From assembly GCA_009760855.2 (NCBI GenBank), contig WPIO01000035.1:3495001-3559000 (forward strand): a DNA stretch of 64,000 nt. The letters run 5' to 3'. Shown here piece after piece: positions 33,276 through 45,742 of this stretch. The position numbers and the translations under genes are program-made. This stretch comes from Cristatella mucedo (Eukaryota > Bryozoa > Phylactolaemata > Cristatellidae). Below the pieces are notes generated by a model. That model was not told where the DNA came from and did no database searches. It was given only the letters and a program-made list of their open reading frames with translations. Every line of letters starts with the position of its first letter. Positions within the stretch are counted from its first letter, which is position 1.

Positions 33276-35159
33276 ATTATAAGGTTCTCTTAGGGTGCTA
33301 TAACCAATAATTACTTGCATAGTTGTATCCATCATTCAGTGAGCCTTTTAATTAGAAGCCTCAATATTGGCTGGGGGCAGCATCTTTCTTCAAGATTCTG
33401 CAATGGAAACTGTTTCTCTTGTTGTAAAAGGTTCTTAAGCTGAATGGCTACATCAGCTTCTCTGATCAACCTTCCAGCTGTGTACTATAAAGTAAGCTAA
33501 AAGAGTTGTGCATTTTAAAATGTTTATCGCGGTCACATTAGTCCCTGCGTTCATGAAATTCCGTCCGGACGTCGTTTTATCTCTTTTTTATCCGTCATGT
33601 GACCTGCATTGTAACATTCGTACACAGGGACCCAATCTCAATTATAGCAATGCTTGCTGCTCGCAAATGTCATGCTCTAAAAATCAACCGACCTATACTA
33701 GATCCCTAAAAGCTTTTCGATTGTAATGTCCTGTTATTTCTTCTTAGGTCCGCTATCCTCACTCTCCCGATAATCAACCCCTAGGTTTTGCTACTCTTTC
33801 CACAGGAATCATCGACTTGTTTGACTTCCGCCATATGTCACTCTGGCCATCAAACGAAACCAAATAAGCCACCCTCATAGCCGCAGCCTTCGGGGTGAGA
33901 CTCGAGGGTCTCGAGAAATAGGCGACACCATTTCTTTCGAAGGGGCATGTGCAAGTGTACGATATGCATGGCAAGCAGAAATGCTTAACCAAGGCTGAAA
34001 ATAATAATTGCATAAAGGTCAATAGCTGAGCTTGTGTCGCTGCATCCGAGTTCGTGAGTCCTCACTCGGATGACCGTGGGTAGAAAGTTTCAGGGTCAGC
34101 CTCGCGTGCATAAAGAGTGTACCCGGACAGATGCCCGACTTCGATCCGCCCATCCATCCGCGAAGGAGGCGTCCTGAAGAGAGCGCCTCCGGGACGTCCC
34201 ATCTTATTCCTCGGTAGTCCTGCCGAAGCCTGGAATCCTTCTTTGACTGGGTACCGGGCTTTCGGGCACAAGCTAGCTAGCTTAAAGACCTTCTAGATAT
34301 CGGATGTGCAAGCACTTAAACGCAGGTTGATTGGGCGTAAATAGTGACACACTCAAATGCATTGAGAGTTTTGACGGCAGCTTTGGGCACACAACCTTAG
34401 GGGATTTCTGGGCGTGATTTTGATCAATTTTAAAGCGGGCCTAAAAATTAAAGCGAGAGAGAGTCTATCCGGTTCAAATCTTACGGGTCAGTTTCCAGAG
34501 TGGGCTATTTCAACGCCCTACGATTACTAACTATGAGCTTGGCTGCTAAGTTTTCACAGATAGCCGCTTGTGAGATATTCACGATAGGCAGAGGTTAATG
34601 AGCAGCACGATTCATGAATGTGTGCAAGCGAGATCATTGTATAACTTACAGCCTGACCAGTATTTGAGACACGGTCCTGACCGCAGTCACTCTCTTGGAG
34701 TAACGGTCAGCAGTTAGTGAGTCCAGCACACTGAGCGTGAGCTGCTGTAAGAAGGAATCCGTTGCAGGTCGTCTGCAGTATTAGCCTTAATATACCGGCT
34801 ATAGTTGATTTGTTTTTCTAGTATGGTTTTGTTGTTTAGCGCTTCGTGCAGAATATCAGCTCATCGTTATCGCTTGCGTATTGCGTGCATCCACTAGTTA
34901 GGGTCGCCCGGTCGTAAAACTATATTTAATCAAGAAGGCATCAAAGTGAAACGACAACGTGCTAGGTCAGCCAAATTATGACCAACACTATTTTCTCCAG
35001 GTTAACGAGTTATTATGGCTTGTTACCGGTCACGGAATAATCTTAACCAAATGCTGCTTAAAAAAACAAGCCTTGTAATAAGCAGCGAGTTTTGCTTTTG
35101 GATTTGCGCCTAAGCAGTTGACCTGAACTAAGGAGCTCTACGGTTTAAGCCGGGCGAGA
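33276..35159. other. No gene recognised
   Basis: A short inverted repeat (ATCCGAG...CTCGGAT) lies at about 34045-34071. 34060-34270 is locally GC-rich with no identified content. Confidence 0.4.
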
Positions 35160-35980
35160 GTATTTGATTGTCACGGCCGCGGTTGAATACCTGAAGTCCT
35201 CTTTCGCTCTCGAGTATACTTCTTTACGCGACGGATTCGTGCGGCCTATCGTGAGGTGCACGCACTCGTCATCGCTGCCGCGTACCGCTCTGTTGGCACG
35301 TACCAGCGCGCATTGGTGCTGCACCTACAAGTCGCTGGTCGTTGTTCCGCAGCGTCAGCAATTCGCTGGCACAAGTCGCGCGTCGGCGCTTCGGACAAGC
35401 GCGGTCGCGAGCGCTACGGTTGCAGCCTAGCTCTTTTTGGACGAAGAAGCCGCTATGCACGCGTGTAATGGCAGTTTTACGGAAGCTTAAGCAGTTATAT
35501 TCGCGTCGAAGCTTCAACCGCTGCCGAGTGGTCCGCCTTAGGCGCGCAGCGCGAAGTCTTTAAACGGCGGACTACTTTCGGCGTTGAGACGACTGCCAGG
35601 AGGCACGCGTTTGGCGCGAAGCGTCCGGGGTCTCTAGTCGTGAGCTGTACCGACTGTTTACGGAAGTGGTTGCAGAGTCCTTCCGGGCTGTAGGCCTTCG
35701 GTGCGAAGCTCGGTGCGAATTCCAAAGAAGGGAAACGCTAAGTCAAGGAGTGAAACCAAATAAGCACGTGCTGGACAACACACCTCGAAGATGAGGCTCG
35801 TTCTATTCGGCGTAGTCAAGAGAGGCTTTCAGGCGGCGAACTTGCGGAGTGAAAATTCAGTTTCATACTTCAGCATGCACCGTTGCTGGTTACGAGGCGC
35901 CAGGATATGCGTGCCGCTGGCCGTCTCTGGAAGGCGCGACACGTCAGCTCTTTTCTTTGTCGCGTACGGAAAAGCATAAC
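35160..35980. promoter_or_regulatory. CpG-rich segment, possible promoter-associated DNA
   Basis: This stretch is clearly richer in GC and CG dinucleotides than the surrounding AT-leaning DNA. All open frames (for example 35164-35430 plus and 35269-35517 minus) overlap each other and lack recognisable domains, so I do not call a gene. Composition is what I see; a regulatory role is inference. Confidence 0.3.
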
Positions 35981-37181
35981 GGGGCATAACTTTTTGCTCT
36001 TAACCTCTTCCCTACTTGCAAGCAAAGGCGGGAAATATTTTTTGGCACATCTCTCTCCTAGCTTCTGACTACAACCCCCCCCCCCCGGCTCACAGAGTGG
36101 TAGCTCAGAGCACGGCTCTGGAACTCGATGGTTTTTCACGATACGCTCCGTGAACGACGACCATTAATTCTGCTTTATCGCGGCGGAAGTAAATAATTGA
36201 ATGAACTTTCGCTGCGCCACCTGAATGACTTGCGGCGCTCATTTGATTGATGCACTCTCACTTCCAGCCCACGACGCATCAAAGCGAGGCCGCTCCATCG
36301 CTTTATAGAGACTGTCGGCTCCTATACCGCCTAGCTCCGCTGCCTGCTCGACTGCAGCTCTCCCGGAGATTCTCCCAGGATTCGTCCGCTCGAGCCCTGA
36401 TTTCGCTCGTCAAGGCATGGTAAAATTCGATTTTCAGCTGTCAGCGAGTAAATGCGGTCGTCAGTGCTGAGCTGCATCAGTGCACACAGCCGCCCCTTGA
36501 TGCCGAGCCCATTTGTCAGGATAGAGTAAATCTCCGCCATCTGACACCTCTTGGAGATGTTTGTCTGCCAAAGTATGCGGAGGGCTAGGCGCCTCTTGGT
36601 GCAATTGGTTACGTCAAGGAGTTGGCTCGGATGCCTAGCAGCGGCAGAGAGCGAACCGGTGCGATAGGCGTTAGCGGTTTAAGCCTGCACAGCACGTCTG
36701 ACGCTGTATTTATCTCCCTTGAAATAGCTCACTTTTAAGCTTGCAATTCGCAGATCTAATCATGTGGGCTATCTGGCGCGTTTTCCGAGCGCAACAACTT
36801 GGCTAGAGCTCCGAGCCGGTCGAAAACTCTTTCCGGTACAGCAAGCAGTAGTTAAGGGGCCTATAACTGCCCCTGCAGCAAAAATTGACAAGGCCAACTT
36901 CGGAAATCTATGCCTCAAATTAAAAATAATCTTTCGTTCAAGTAGGCCACAGAGTGCTGTTTGATTTTGAGGACATGCGTATGCAACAGAGCTGGCATTT
37001 AGTGGGAGTTAAGCAAACGACGTCAGAGTTAATATGTTTGCGAGAGAATATTAGTGGTGGAGAGAGAAAGTGAACGTGATAGCGACGGCAGAGGCTTGTG
37101 GTCGAAGCGGGGACTCAGGGACTTCACTTTAGCGACGAAAAGAGAAGACGGGTCATTTAACAAGATCGAATAGCAACAAAA
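35981..37181. other. No gene recognised; C tract
   Basis: Contains a run of about 13 C at 36074-36086 and moderate GC content. No supported coding frame. Confidence 0.4.
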
Positions 37182-37475
37182 TTACTCTTTTACAGACACC
37201 CTGGTGAAAATTCCTCGCCAATCATCATCCGCTGAAAAGCGGCGCTGGTCCTTGTCTCGGCCAATGGGACTAGCAAAAGACGGCTGTTGAGGCTCCTCAG
37301 CAACAATCCAATACTTTTGACGCCAATTTCTAATAGCGTATTTCGGCGACTTTTCACTAAAGTCCTTAGGCATCACCGGTGCCCTACGAAGTTGGCTAGC
37401 AACCTCCAGCACATAGATCATTGGATTACTTTCACCAGGATGTTGTCTCAAAGACGAAGCCGTTGAGGATGCCAT
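37182..37475 (-). CDS. Possible hypothetical exon, 97 codons
   Basis: An ATG-to-stop frame on the minus strand with balanced, non-repetitive composition, including a WRQKYWIV stretch. I do not recognise the family. No partner exon, splice signal pair or promoter was established, and a frame of this length can occur by chance. It is listed because its composition looks more protein-like than its neighbours. Two more minus frames upstream (38128-38388 and 37874-38131) are equally unassigned. Confidence 0.2.
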   Translation of the reverse strand: MASSTASSLRQHPGESNPMIYVLEVASQLRRAPVMPKDFSEKSPKYAIRNWRQKYWIVAEEPQQPSFASPIGRDKDQRRFSADDDWRGIFTRVSVKE

Positions 37476-38854
37476 CCATTTGTTGCGACGTGGAACAGAA
37501 GAACATCAGTCAAGTCGGCTAATACACAAAGAGGAGTCACCGAAGCGTAGAGAAGCTGAATTTAACAATTTCGCGTCAATAGCATGGAACAGCCTGTAGG
37601 GCATCCGCGGAGGACTACAGATATCTGGCATATACCCTGACATTCAGCTCACCAGAAAGCACAAACCCAACCGATACGTTTGATGACCAGAGCATAGCCG
37701 ACTAATCTATACACGACTTTAGGGCTTTATGCAGCCTAAGCATAGACTATGACTGAATGGGATCCCATTCCTTATTATTCATTAACCGCTATAAGTACCT
37801 CGGCAGTCACATTCTAGCTAACGTAGCATGCAGACGTTTCATTCTGGCTCTACCAGAGTCTCGTCATCAATGCTTAGATGTTTGAGTTTAAGGTAAAGAA
37901 ACGCGCCAAACAGCCTTCAGTTGCATCTTTGTTTTCATGTACCTGTGCCATTACCTGTGCATAAGCATGCAAGGCATAGGCGTAAATGCCAAACAAACAA
38001 CCAGAACAAGAAATGTCAACTGTGTTTGAGTTATCAAAATTAATTAAATCCATTGGAAACAAGTGTAGGCTACCATCGAGCTTTTGAAACAAATCGTTGG
38101 AAATCAACGGAAGATACCACACACTATTCACAGCAGAAGAAATCGCTGGGTTGAATTACCTCGGAGATCAGTAGGCTTGTAACAGACGGATTTGCGGGAA
38201 AATTGAGAGAGAGAGAGACGGCGAGGCTTGCGATAAAGAAATGTTTGGGAAACGTGCAGAAGACGCCTGGCTAAATCTTCCTTCTCATCGCGATTTGGAA
38301 GGACACCGAGTACAGAGACCATCAGAACAAAGCGATAAGCGAAATTCAGGCAAGGTTCAACTGTCGAAACGTATGGGGACCGAGCCACCTATTGAAGTAA
38401 TGTCAAAACTGCGGTTCCCTGTCTTTTTTCCACAAAGCCGTAAATCTAACAGGGTTAAGTCACTGCTTTACGTGCTAGCTTAGCCTGAAAACTTCTAGAT
38501 CCTATACAGTGGCAAATGTAAGCAGAGTTATGCCACATACAAGATACGGGCAGCTCTAATCAGCTAGCCTGGATTGGAATCCTCAAAAGTATCCCTGAAA
38601 TGACAGCTCTGGGCACCTACTATTTTTCGCACTACTCAGCGAACTCACACGAAAGTTCTGTCCCTGGAATATTAGGCCAAGCCACTTTGTGGGTGGCTTA
38701 TCCAGCGAAAGCTAGCCAGTAATGCGATGTGCATTAGCCTTAGAGCTGAGAATGGGCGGTGAGAGTCACCACATAAGCAAAAAGTAGAAAGTGCAAAACT
38801 AGCGCTGCTATGCTGGCAGCCTGCAAATTCTCGTTCGCCACAAGTCGTTGTTGA
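37476..38854. other. No gene recognised
   Basis: Short frames only. A GA-dinucleotide run of about 14 bases lies near 38204. Confidence 0.4.
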
Positions 38855-38925
38855 TTTAGCCCCAAGAGTAAGGTGCTCGCCTTTCAAGCCCAAGGTGGTG
38901 CACTTGAGCCGTGTGATATACATGA
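38855..38925 (+). mobile_element. Possible SINE head (tRNA-like)
   Basis: Reads TAGCCCCAAGAGTAAGG, GTGCTCGCCTTTCAAG and then CACTTGAGCC, in the order and spacing of the S1/S2 heads. No SINE body or tail follows. Confidence 0.35.
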
Positions 38926-39289
38926 ATGTATTTTAACTTATCCTAGGGCACTGTACAAATGACACACACTGATGGCTCATGAGTAATAGTATTGTCTTGA
39001 TTAGATGCAAAAAGCAGCTGTAAATTTCGCGAGGCTTTGCTGAGTTTTTGCACTTCTTTTTGCACACCGTAAAGGTCAGTCAGGCCCTATCGCCATAATG
39101 TATTCCATATACCGGCAAATCATTCAAAGTTTGAAACGTGCCAGGATTTTCTTCCAGGTGGATAGACCCACCGAAATTGCAAGGGGAGGGGGCCAGACCA
39201 GCAAGTAATGAAAATAATTATTGCATTACATCGTACTTGTTAATCCGTAAGAACTTGGAGGTGGCCATCGAGTAGAACTATGACACCAT
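38926..39289. other. No gene recognised
   Basis: No supported feature. Confidence 0.4.
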
Positions 39290-39410
39290 TTTGTCGTTGA
39301 TGACGATCGGTAATGGCTAAGGTAAAGGGGGCAGCCTAGATCGCAGCATTGCTAGAGGGAGTGGGTATAGCCCTCCGCCCCTGATTTGGCTCCGCCACTG
39401 ATTTAAGGAA
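39290..39410. mobile_element. Possible DNA-transposon terminus
   Basis: Ends with CCCCTGATTTGGCTCCGCCACTG. On the other strand this starts CAGTGGCGGAGCCAAAT, a terminal sequence type common in hAT-like and other DNA transposons of animals. I could not find a matching opposite end, so only one terminus is suggested. Confidence 0.3.
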
Positions 39411-40244
39411 GGTCTTACAATAACTCTGGATATCTTACGATTGAATTTCGAATGTATATTTAAGAACTAGAAGTTAATGAAGTTCCTTTTGGGTGTACTT
39501 ACAAGTCCACAGCAAGGTGTCTGAAATGGCCGCGAAAAGAAGATGGACAAAACGCAAATCAGCCTCTATAGTTAGCTGTGTTAGTTTGTATTTTAGTTAG
39601 TTAACTTGCAATCTGTTACCTCAACTGAAGGCAAACTTATGTTATGCCATTACGAAATTTTAGCACTACTACAGCGATACAGCAATCATTAAACCTGAAA
39701 AAGGAGGGACATTGTTTTCTTATTTGCAAATATACCTGACAAATGCATTCTCATTCTTGGAATTTAATATGCCTTGGCAAGGACAATAATATTTTGAGAT
39801 TTTTCTGTATAGGCACGGTGATGATTTCAGTTACACAGACGTAGCACGCGTTCTTTCAGCTACCTAAACTAGTTAGGGTTCGGCTGACCTAACACTATAT
39901 AATAGTATATGTAGAAGTGTAAAAGCAGTTGTGTCTTAAAAAGAGCAGTTTATTTTATGTTATTCTATAATAAGAAAGTAGTGAATAGCAATATCTTATT
40001 GATATGACATGAAAATGTTGCTCTTACTCAGCAGTTTGTGACGTGTGTTAACAATTGTTCAAAGCAATAGTAAAAGCGCACTCCATCATATCATTGTTAA
40101 GATATACATCGCCAACAAAGAATTCTTTAGTAGGCTTGACTGTGTTTATAAAAATTAGTGAGAAACTCATTTCACGTGCGAGGATGGCAAGAAAACACTT
40201 GAAGTTAAGGTTAAGAATTTCATCTCGTTAGTTGAATACCTGTG
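39411..40244. other. No gene recognised
   Basis: AT-rich sequence without a supported feature. Confidence 0.4.
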
Positions 40245-40326
40245 CAGCAAATTTCAAGAACCTAGAAAGAGATTAAGTTATCTCTGAGGATTCTGTGTAA
40301 ATGTATTATTACTATTATTATTATCA
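40245..40326 (+). mobile_element. LINE-A-type 3' tail only
   Basis: About 80 bases: GCAGCAAATTTCAAG, a terminal hairpin with outer stem AGAACC/GGATTCT and inner AGAGA/TCTCT, then a tail of ATT repeats. The altered outer stem can still pair with one bulge. Confidence 0.8.
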
Positions 40327-40339
40327 AACTAATTCGAAA

Positions 40340-40790
40340 TATTGGGTGGTGTGTGGGCCCTTCAAAAGTTTGAATTGCCAAGGGAACACAGCCGATTACG
40401 TGTCTAAATACACCTTCAACCGTCACCCTGGACCACACTGAACGAAGCTCACAGTCCCTTTTGAGATGGATCAGCCATTCTCAGGAGAGATCAGCAAGTC
40501 ACGCAGACAGGACGACGTTGCAGGTTCATATTTCAATTTCGCATATGCGGCTGAGGCGGCATAGATTTACTCAACTTACCCAACGGACTTAAGCAACCTG
40601 AAAGACGTCAGTGATCCTATCAGAGACCTTAGTCCCACCAAAGCTGATATTGAACTTCTGACATCTAGGCTCAAGGAGTGGAGCAATTGTGAGAGCATCC
40701 TATACGAGGAAGTTCCAATAATTATTTTCTAATTCCTTCTATAAGAAGGATAGACCATGCTTCTACACAATGCGGCCAGTCTACTCGAGG
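40340..40790 (+). pseudogene. Fragment of an unassigned, probably transposon-borne protein gene
   Basis: In one frame the plus strand reads through about 90 codons with two stops. It includes a GEISKSRRQDDVAGSYFNF stretch and then PIRDLSPTKADIELLTSR followed by LKEWS. The second string resembles a segment I recall from a widespread animal hypothetical-protein family (pattern RDLGLSKxxAELLxSRLKEWN), often multicopy. I cannot name that family. After a frameshift near 40725 another frame continues with FYKKDRPCFY. It is clearly decayed, and the identification rests on recalled motif similarity only. Confidence 0.4.
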
Positions 40791-41119
40791 CCATACGAGT
40801 CGTCGGTAACCCAAGGGAATACAGCCAATGAATAGCCCTTGGTCCAGGAGCCTCGAACCTGTTCTGCTCTACAGCGGGAATAATTATGAAGACTATATCT
40901 GGGTGGTCATGAGATACTTTAAAATGATGATATTCTGGTGAGTCACCAAGGCAATTTCACGAAGATATCAACATCAAGTGTGAGCTGTTGTAGAGCCACT
41001 GGAAGGTAATGGTGTAATTACTTTCAAAGCACATTTCAAAGCTGGTATCTTCATGGGGATGCAAATAAAGAAGACAATAATGTGTGAAAAATTCGTCAAG
41101 AAAAAAGTAAAAAATATAA
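40791..41119. other. No gene recognised
   Basis: May include the continuation of the preceding pseudogene. No clear motif. Confidence 0.3.
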
Positions 41120-41258
41120 TTCATTTGTATAGCACCATAAGAGAACTTAATCTCCATTCAGGCGCTTCATATATTCCTCGGGGCTCAAGCCAAAGACCTC
41201 GGCCGGACCTTGGCCACCGTGGTGAGCACATTAACCACTGGGCTCGGTGAAGCCCAAC
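41120..41258 (-). mobile_element. SINE S2, tRNA head plus LINE-A-like tail
   Basis: Read on the minus strand: a tRNA-like head with CCCAGTGGTTAATGTGCTC (A-box region) and GGCTTGAGCCCC (B-box region), a short linker, then GAAGCGCCTGAAT... AGATTAAGTTCTCTTATGG. The last part is the LINE-A terminal hairpin. It ends at an AT-rich tail. Known SINEs use such shared 3' ends to recruit the partner LINE reverse transcriptase. Confidence 0.8.
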
Positions 41259-44130
41259 TAGGATAGAGAAGGAGGTTTGCAATAGTTTCGTTGCAGTGGT
41301 TCACTTTGGTTTGGTTCATACGCAAGTCTGAAGACGATTTTAGGCTTTCATAAATACCTATGCCACTTGTGAATTCATAATTTCTTTAAAGGCTCGTATC
41401 ATTGAAACTCATATTAAAAAATCCAGAAGAGTAAGCGAGCTTACTGAATAGACCAAGGTCAATGAGTTCACAAAGAAGTACCATACTTTGAGGGCTGTAT
41501 TAACTAAAGTATAGGAAAACATGACAGAAACTAACTTCGGGGCTTCATTGCTGTAGTAATTAGTAAAAAAAGTGGCAAATCTATAACGTCTTATCATAAC
41601 CTAAGGCATTCATGTTGTGATTTTTGAAAGACTGCAGAGTAAATGCATGTTTTTTATTGATTTGCTACTACAGCCGATATGATGTGAGTCATAGCATGTA
41701 AATTAGCCTGCAGTCTTCTCTGATGGGTTAATTTCTAGTTTATAACGATACGGTTCATTAAAGAAAAGTCTGTAGGGAACAATCGCCATTTTCAAGACTT
41801 CGCAGGCATGTGCGGTTGTAAAATGACAAATTAAAATGACAAAAAGAAAATTACAATATAAATCTAAATTATAAAATTACTACCCGTTGACTAGAATGGC
41901 TTTACATAGATTATTCACATTTTCATAGCACTCTATTAAACAAAATCTCTTTTTAGGAACGCTAAATATACTGGAAAAGAAGAAAGTTAACTTATTTGCG
42001 ATAAGAATATGCTTTTTCATGTGAGCACCTAATGGTAGTTCTCATATGAAGAGCAAAGTCTAGGAAGAAAAATTAGCTTTAAGATTTTCCTAAATGCCTA
42101 TACAATACGAGAAGTCTTGATGTTAGTCAGTAAGTCATGTGACCTTGAATTCGATTCATTAATCAATCAGGGAGCCAGTAGCGGCCAGAGAATGGATGGT
42201 TTTATTAGAGAGCTGCTACGTTTGCGACTGACTGGCCTGGCTCTAGAGTTGTGCACCATTTATAAGTTTCACGCAAGAACGCAGGAAAACATGCACGAAG
42301 AGAGCCACCGTCGCTAAAATGGTGGATCGCATTTGAGCGCCTATACCAGCTCATGTGCTAGAACTATAAGCTGCCCGGAAGTTGAAATATGAGTTAATTG
42401 GAAGATGGGGAAGGTAAAAGTGTAGCTGTATGATTCACAATTAACTCGGAAAGAGAGAGAGAGACAGAACGCCTGACAGTGCAGGTTGTGAAAGTAATGT
42501 AAACTAGAAGAGATTCTGGGGTGATCCATAATTGGAATTAGCATAGACGATCCGTAGGTGCTGAAAAAAGCATCACTACAAATGAATCTCTTCATATAAA
42601 TCCTCTGTCTACTCATAAATTCTCCATATGCTTGGAAAATTTTTAAAGTGAAGATTTTTTGCAGGGCTTAAGGCATAATCTGTTATCATGCAAGTCGGCT
42701 AATCTTGTTTACGGCTGCACAAGCATGGAGGTTTTGCTGTTTTCATCAAAGATTAGGCGAAATAAAATATTAACTTTAAGAATTTACTTAAATTGCATCA
42801 CAATTCTTTACAAGAATTTGTTATTTTAGGGTTATTCCTTCATTTTTTTATAGCTTCTGAGAACCGCATGCTCGATACCCTGCTTCGGTTGTCACTTAGC
42901 TGAACGCCATTGGCAAAAATAGCTACCTCACACAAGTGTCGCTAGCTAGCGCCCGCCTGAACTCGCTGGTTTCCATACCTACCACGTGCTCTCCATCAGA
43001 TATTTTCTATCCTCTATTGTTACTTGTCAATATAGCCGCTGAACTAAAACTGCAGTAAATATTCAGCTCTTTTGGAAGCTCTGATGTGCATGTACTCCGG
43101 AACACAAAAGATCCTGGTGAAAACGAGGCGGTACCCTCTCCTGGGCCTCAGCAATTTTTTCAGTAAAAGGATGGCTATTATATGTATCCACTATTAAACT
43201 ATACGCTTATATAAAATGCATGAACAAGTACGCCCAACGGTTTTAATTACTGGCATGTACTTTCTATTGGGAAGTCATTTCCGGTTAGCTGCCGGGCATC
43301 AGTCTGCAGCGCTACGTCAGAAATTTGCTGAAGGATTCTGAATGTAAAAAATATCTCTGATGATGATGCGCTTAAATATTATAATATCAGAACAGGCAAC
43401 ACTCGACGCAATACCTACAGCGTTGAACGTAATCAGTAAATAGCCTATGTGGTCTGGTTAGGTATCACCTGAGCTTATGGGTGGGGGTCCGGGGCGCTTG
43501 TCCCTGCAAAATTCAGAACACGGCTAAATGTCCTCAACGAAGATTTGCGTTTTTAAACCCACGTTTAAGGAGCGCCTTACGATTTATTATACTGCCTTCA
43601 GGCTCCTAACGTCGTTCGTGAGGAGTGACCTGCATTACTAAGTTGTGACTTCTGTTGGTTCTCGATACGATCTCAGTCGTGCGTTTTCTGAAAGTATTGC
43701 AATAGCATGTAACCGAATTCTTGCTAATTTGGTAGAAAACAAAATTTTCTCTTTCAGTTTAGTTTATTGTTGTTCATTTTTTGTATGCTTATGCAGCCAA
43801 CGCCAGAATGCGGCAAGGTTCACCAAGAAATCTTTACAGCTTTACACAGAGAGATAGATACGAGTTCAATTTAATGCGTATGAGCAATATACTGGCCAGG
43901 GTGGACATTGGTTAGTAGCATGTGAGCTCCTTAACTGAGGACGTGATCTATGCAGGCCCTGCTCTGAGCCTCACAGCAATTTTAATACGCGATTCCTTAG
44001 CGAATAATCATGTTGGTGCATAGAGCGAGAGTAAGAAAGCATCATGAGTCGGACCTTTATTTCACATGCGCATTCCGCCCGGTATGGCATATAAACCGTT
44101 TAAAATTAACGCCGCCCTTGCCTCGGCCAC
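41259..44130. other. No gene recognised
   Basis: About 2.9 kb of AT-leaning sequence. Frames such as 42341-42616 minus and 42117-42317 plus show no known domain. Confidence 0.4.
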
Positions 44131-44178
44131 GGCTAATGCTGCAGCTGCTGTTGCTGCCGCTGCCGCTGCCACCACTGC
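44131..44178. repeat. Imperfect (CTG/CCG)n trinucleotide repeat
   Basis: GCTGCTGTTGCTGCCGCTGC and similar triplets over about 48 bases, interrupted. No coding context established. Confidence 0.8.
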
Positions 44179-45589
44179 TGAAGAGAACAGGCGAACTAAT
44201 GGCCATCAAGTATAACAACAAGCAAAGAAAACGATACGCTGGAATGAAATATAGTGGCTGTGTGCATAAGGATTTTCTGCACCTCGAAATTTATTAGCAA
44301 TAGCAATTCAAAGATTAAACTCACTTAAGAAGCTAATTTTGAATCAGCTTCAAAAAACGTGTAGATACATTTGCCACAAAACATCGGTATCATGCAGTTT
44401 TTCTGGGTGAGACGGATATTTATAGGGAATTGACTCACGAAATAGTTCTCACGATCTCACAGAACAGATATATCTACCAGTAAAGCGTGAGCATTAATAA
44501 TAAATTAAAAGCAATTATGATTAAGTGTTGGAGCCAAAGTATCCTCTCCTTTATCTTCTATTTTTGCAATTGAACATAGTGACGATTTTATGCCAGCTTT
44601 CACGAGCAGGTCAGGTAAAGATTCACTACTTTTAAATAATGCACTTCAAGCTTTTGACGCAATTAACTGTTTTTACACATTCACTTCTATTATAAATTGA
44701 AGGAAATTAGCAATGCTGGAAGGCCTACCTCCAATCACCGATCAAGACTCGCCAGAACTACTGGCACGCTATTGTCGCAAAATTCTTGAACTACTGGAGC
44801 TCCTGTGACTTCAATGACAGAGCCAAAGTTGTGTTAATTCTAAAATTCTAAAAAAAATTTAATTTTTAATTGTTAAAATTGTTAATTCTAAAATTCTATA
44901 AGTGCTTCATCGGGGAAGGACTTTCAGGGAGAATGGTGGCAGCAGTCGCAGCATGAATAGCCTGTAAGACACGCAAATAGTTCTCGTTAAGGAAACTGCC
45001 TTTGAAGACAAATCCTTAGAAGAGACTGAATGCAAGCTATCTAGTCTAGTAAAATTCACCCATGTTCCAGTGCTGTAGCTGCATATTTTGGTTTCCGAGC
45101 TGACCTGGCTAGTGTGATTTTCGCTTCCGCAATTGGCATACAAAACGCGGCTCTCCTTCTCCATGCAGGTCTTGCCAGCTATACAAGCTGCTTAACAGTC
45201 ACTCTCTTGGCCTCTAAAGCTGATTGCAAAACAAATCGTACTGTAAAAACCCTTTGATTTGTTAGAAGGTACCGTTAGAAACAAGGATTGAAGATTACTA
45301 AGTGGTGAACCCCAGTAAGCACACGTTTCTAGAGCAATAGCAACACAGCGTATTTGCATAGTAATTATTGTGCTTACTAAATGAGGTCGTAGTTATAATA
45401 GTAGAGGTAAACAGAATCGTCGGCTCTCCCTTCGATATTTAGCGATATTTTACTCAAGTATGCATAGGCAAGTCTACGTCAGCACGAAATGTTAGTCATT
45501 TATTTTGTTGACTTTGGAATTGTACTGCACTTAAATCTATCCTGGTCCTGCTGTTTAAATCAAGATTCAATCAATATTGATACTAATTG
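44179..45589. other. No gene recognised; small direct repeat
   Basis: GTTAATTCTAAAATTCTA occurs twice, near 44836 and 44881, around AT-rich sequence. The minus frame 44907-45164 is unassigned. Confidence 0.4.
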
Positions 45590-45742
45590 CAATCACCTGC
45601 TTTATTTTTTACTTGTATTGCAACGACTGACCAATTAGTTAAAATATTATTTTGCATCAAATTTAAAGCACCTAGAAAGAGATTGAGTTCACTGGGGGTG
45701 CTTTATTAAATATATCATTATTGTTATTGTTATTGTTATTTT
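45590..45742 (+). mobile_element. LINE-A-type 3' tail
   Basis: About 150 bases: a degenerate 3' UTR, the terminal hairpin with outer stem AAGCACC/GGTGCTT, then (ATT/GTT)n. The two arms of the outer stem differ from the commonest form by paired changes. Confidence 0.85.

Noticed and set aside
33900-33920. Palindrome-like GAGACTCGAGGGTCTCGAG
   Set aside because: Short, isolated and without context; expected by chance at this window size.
36074-36086. C run as a structural element
   Set aside because: A 13-base homopolymer alone does not support G-quadruplex or other function; length is also prone to sequencing error.
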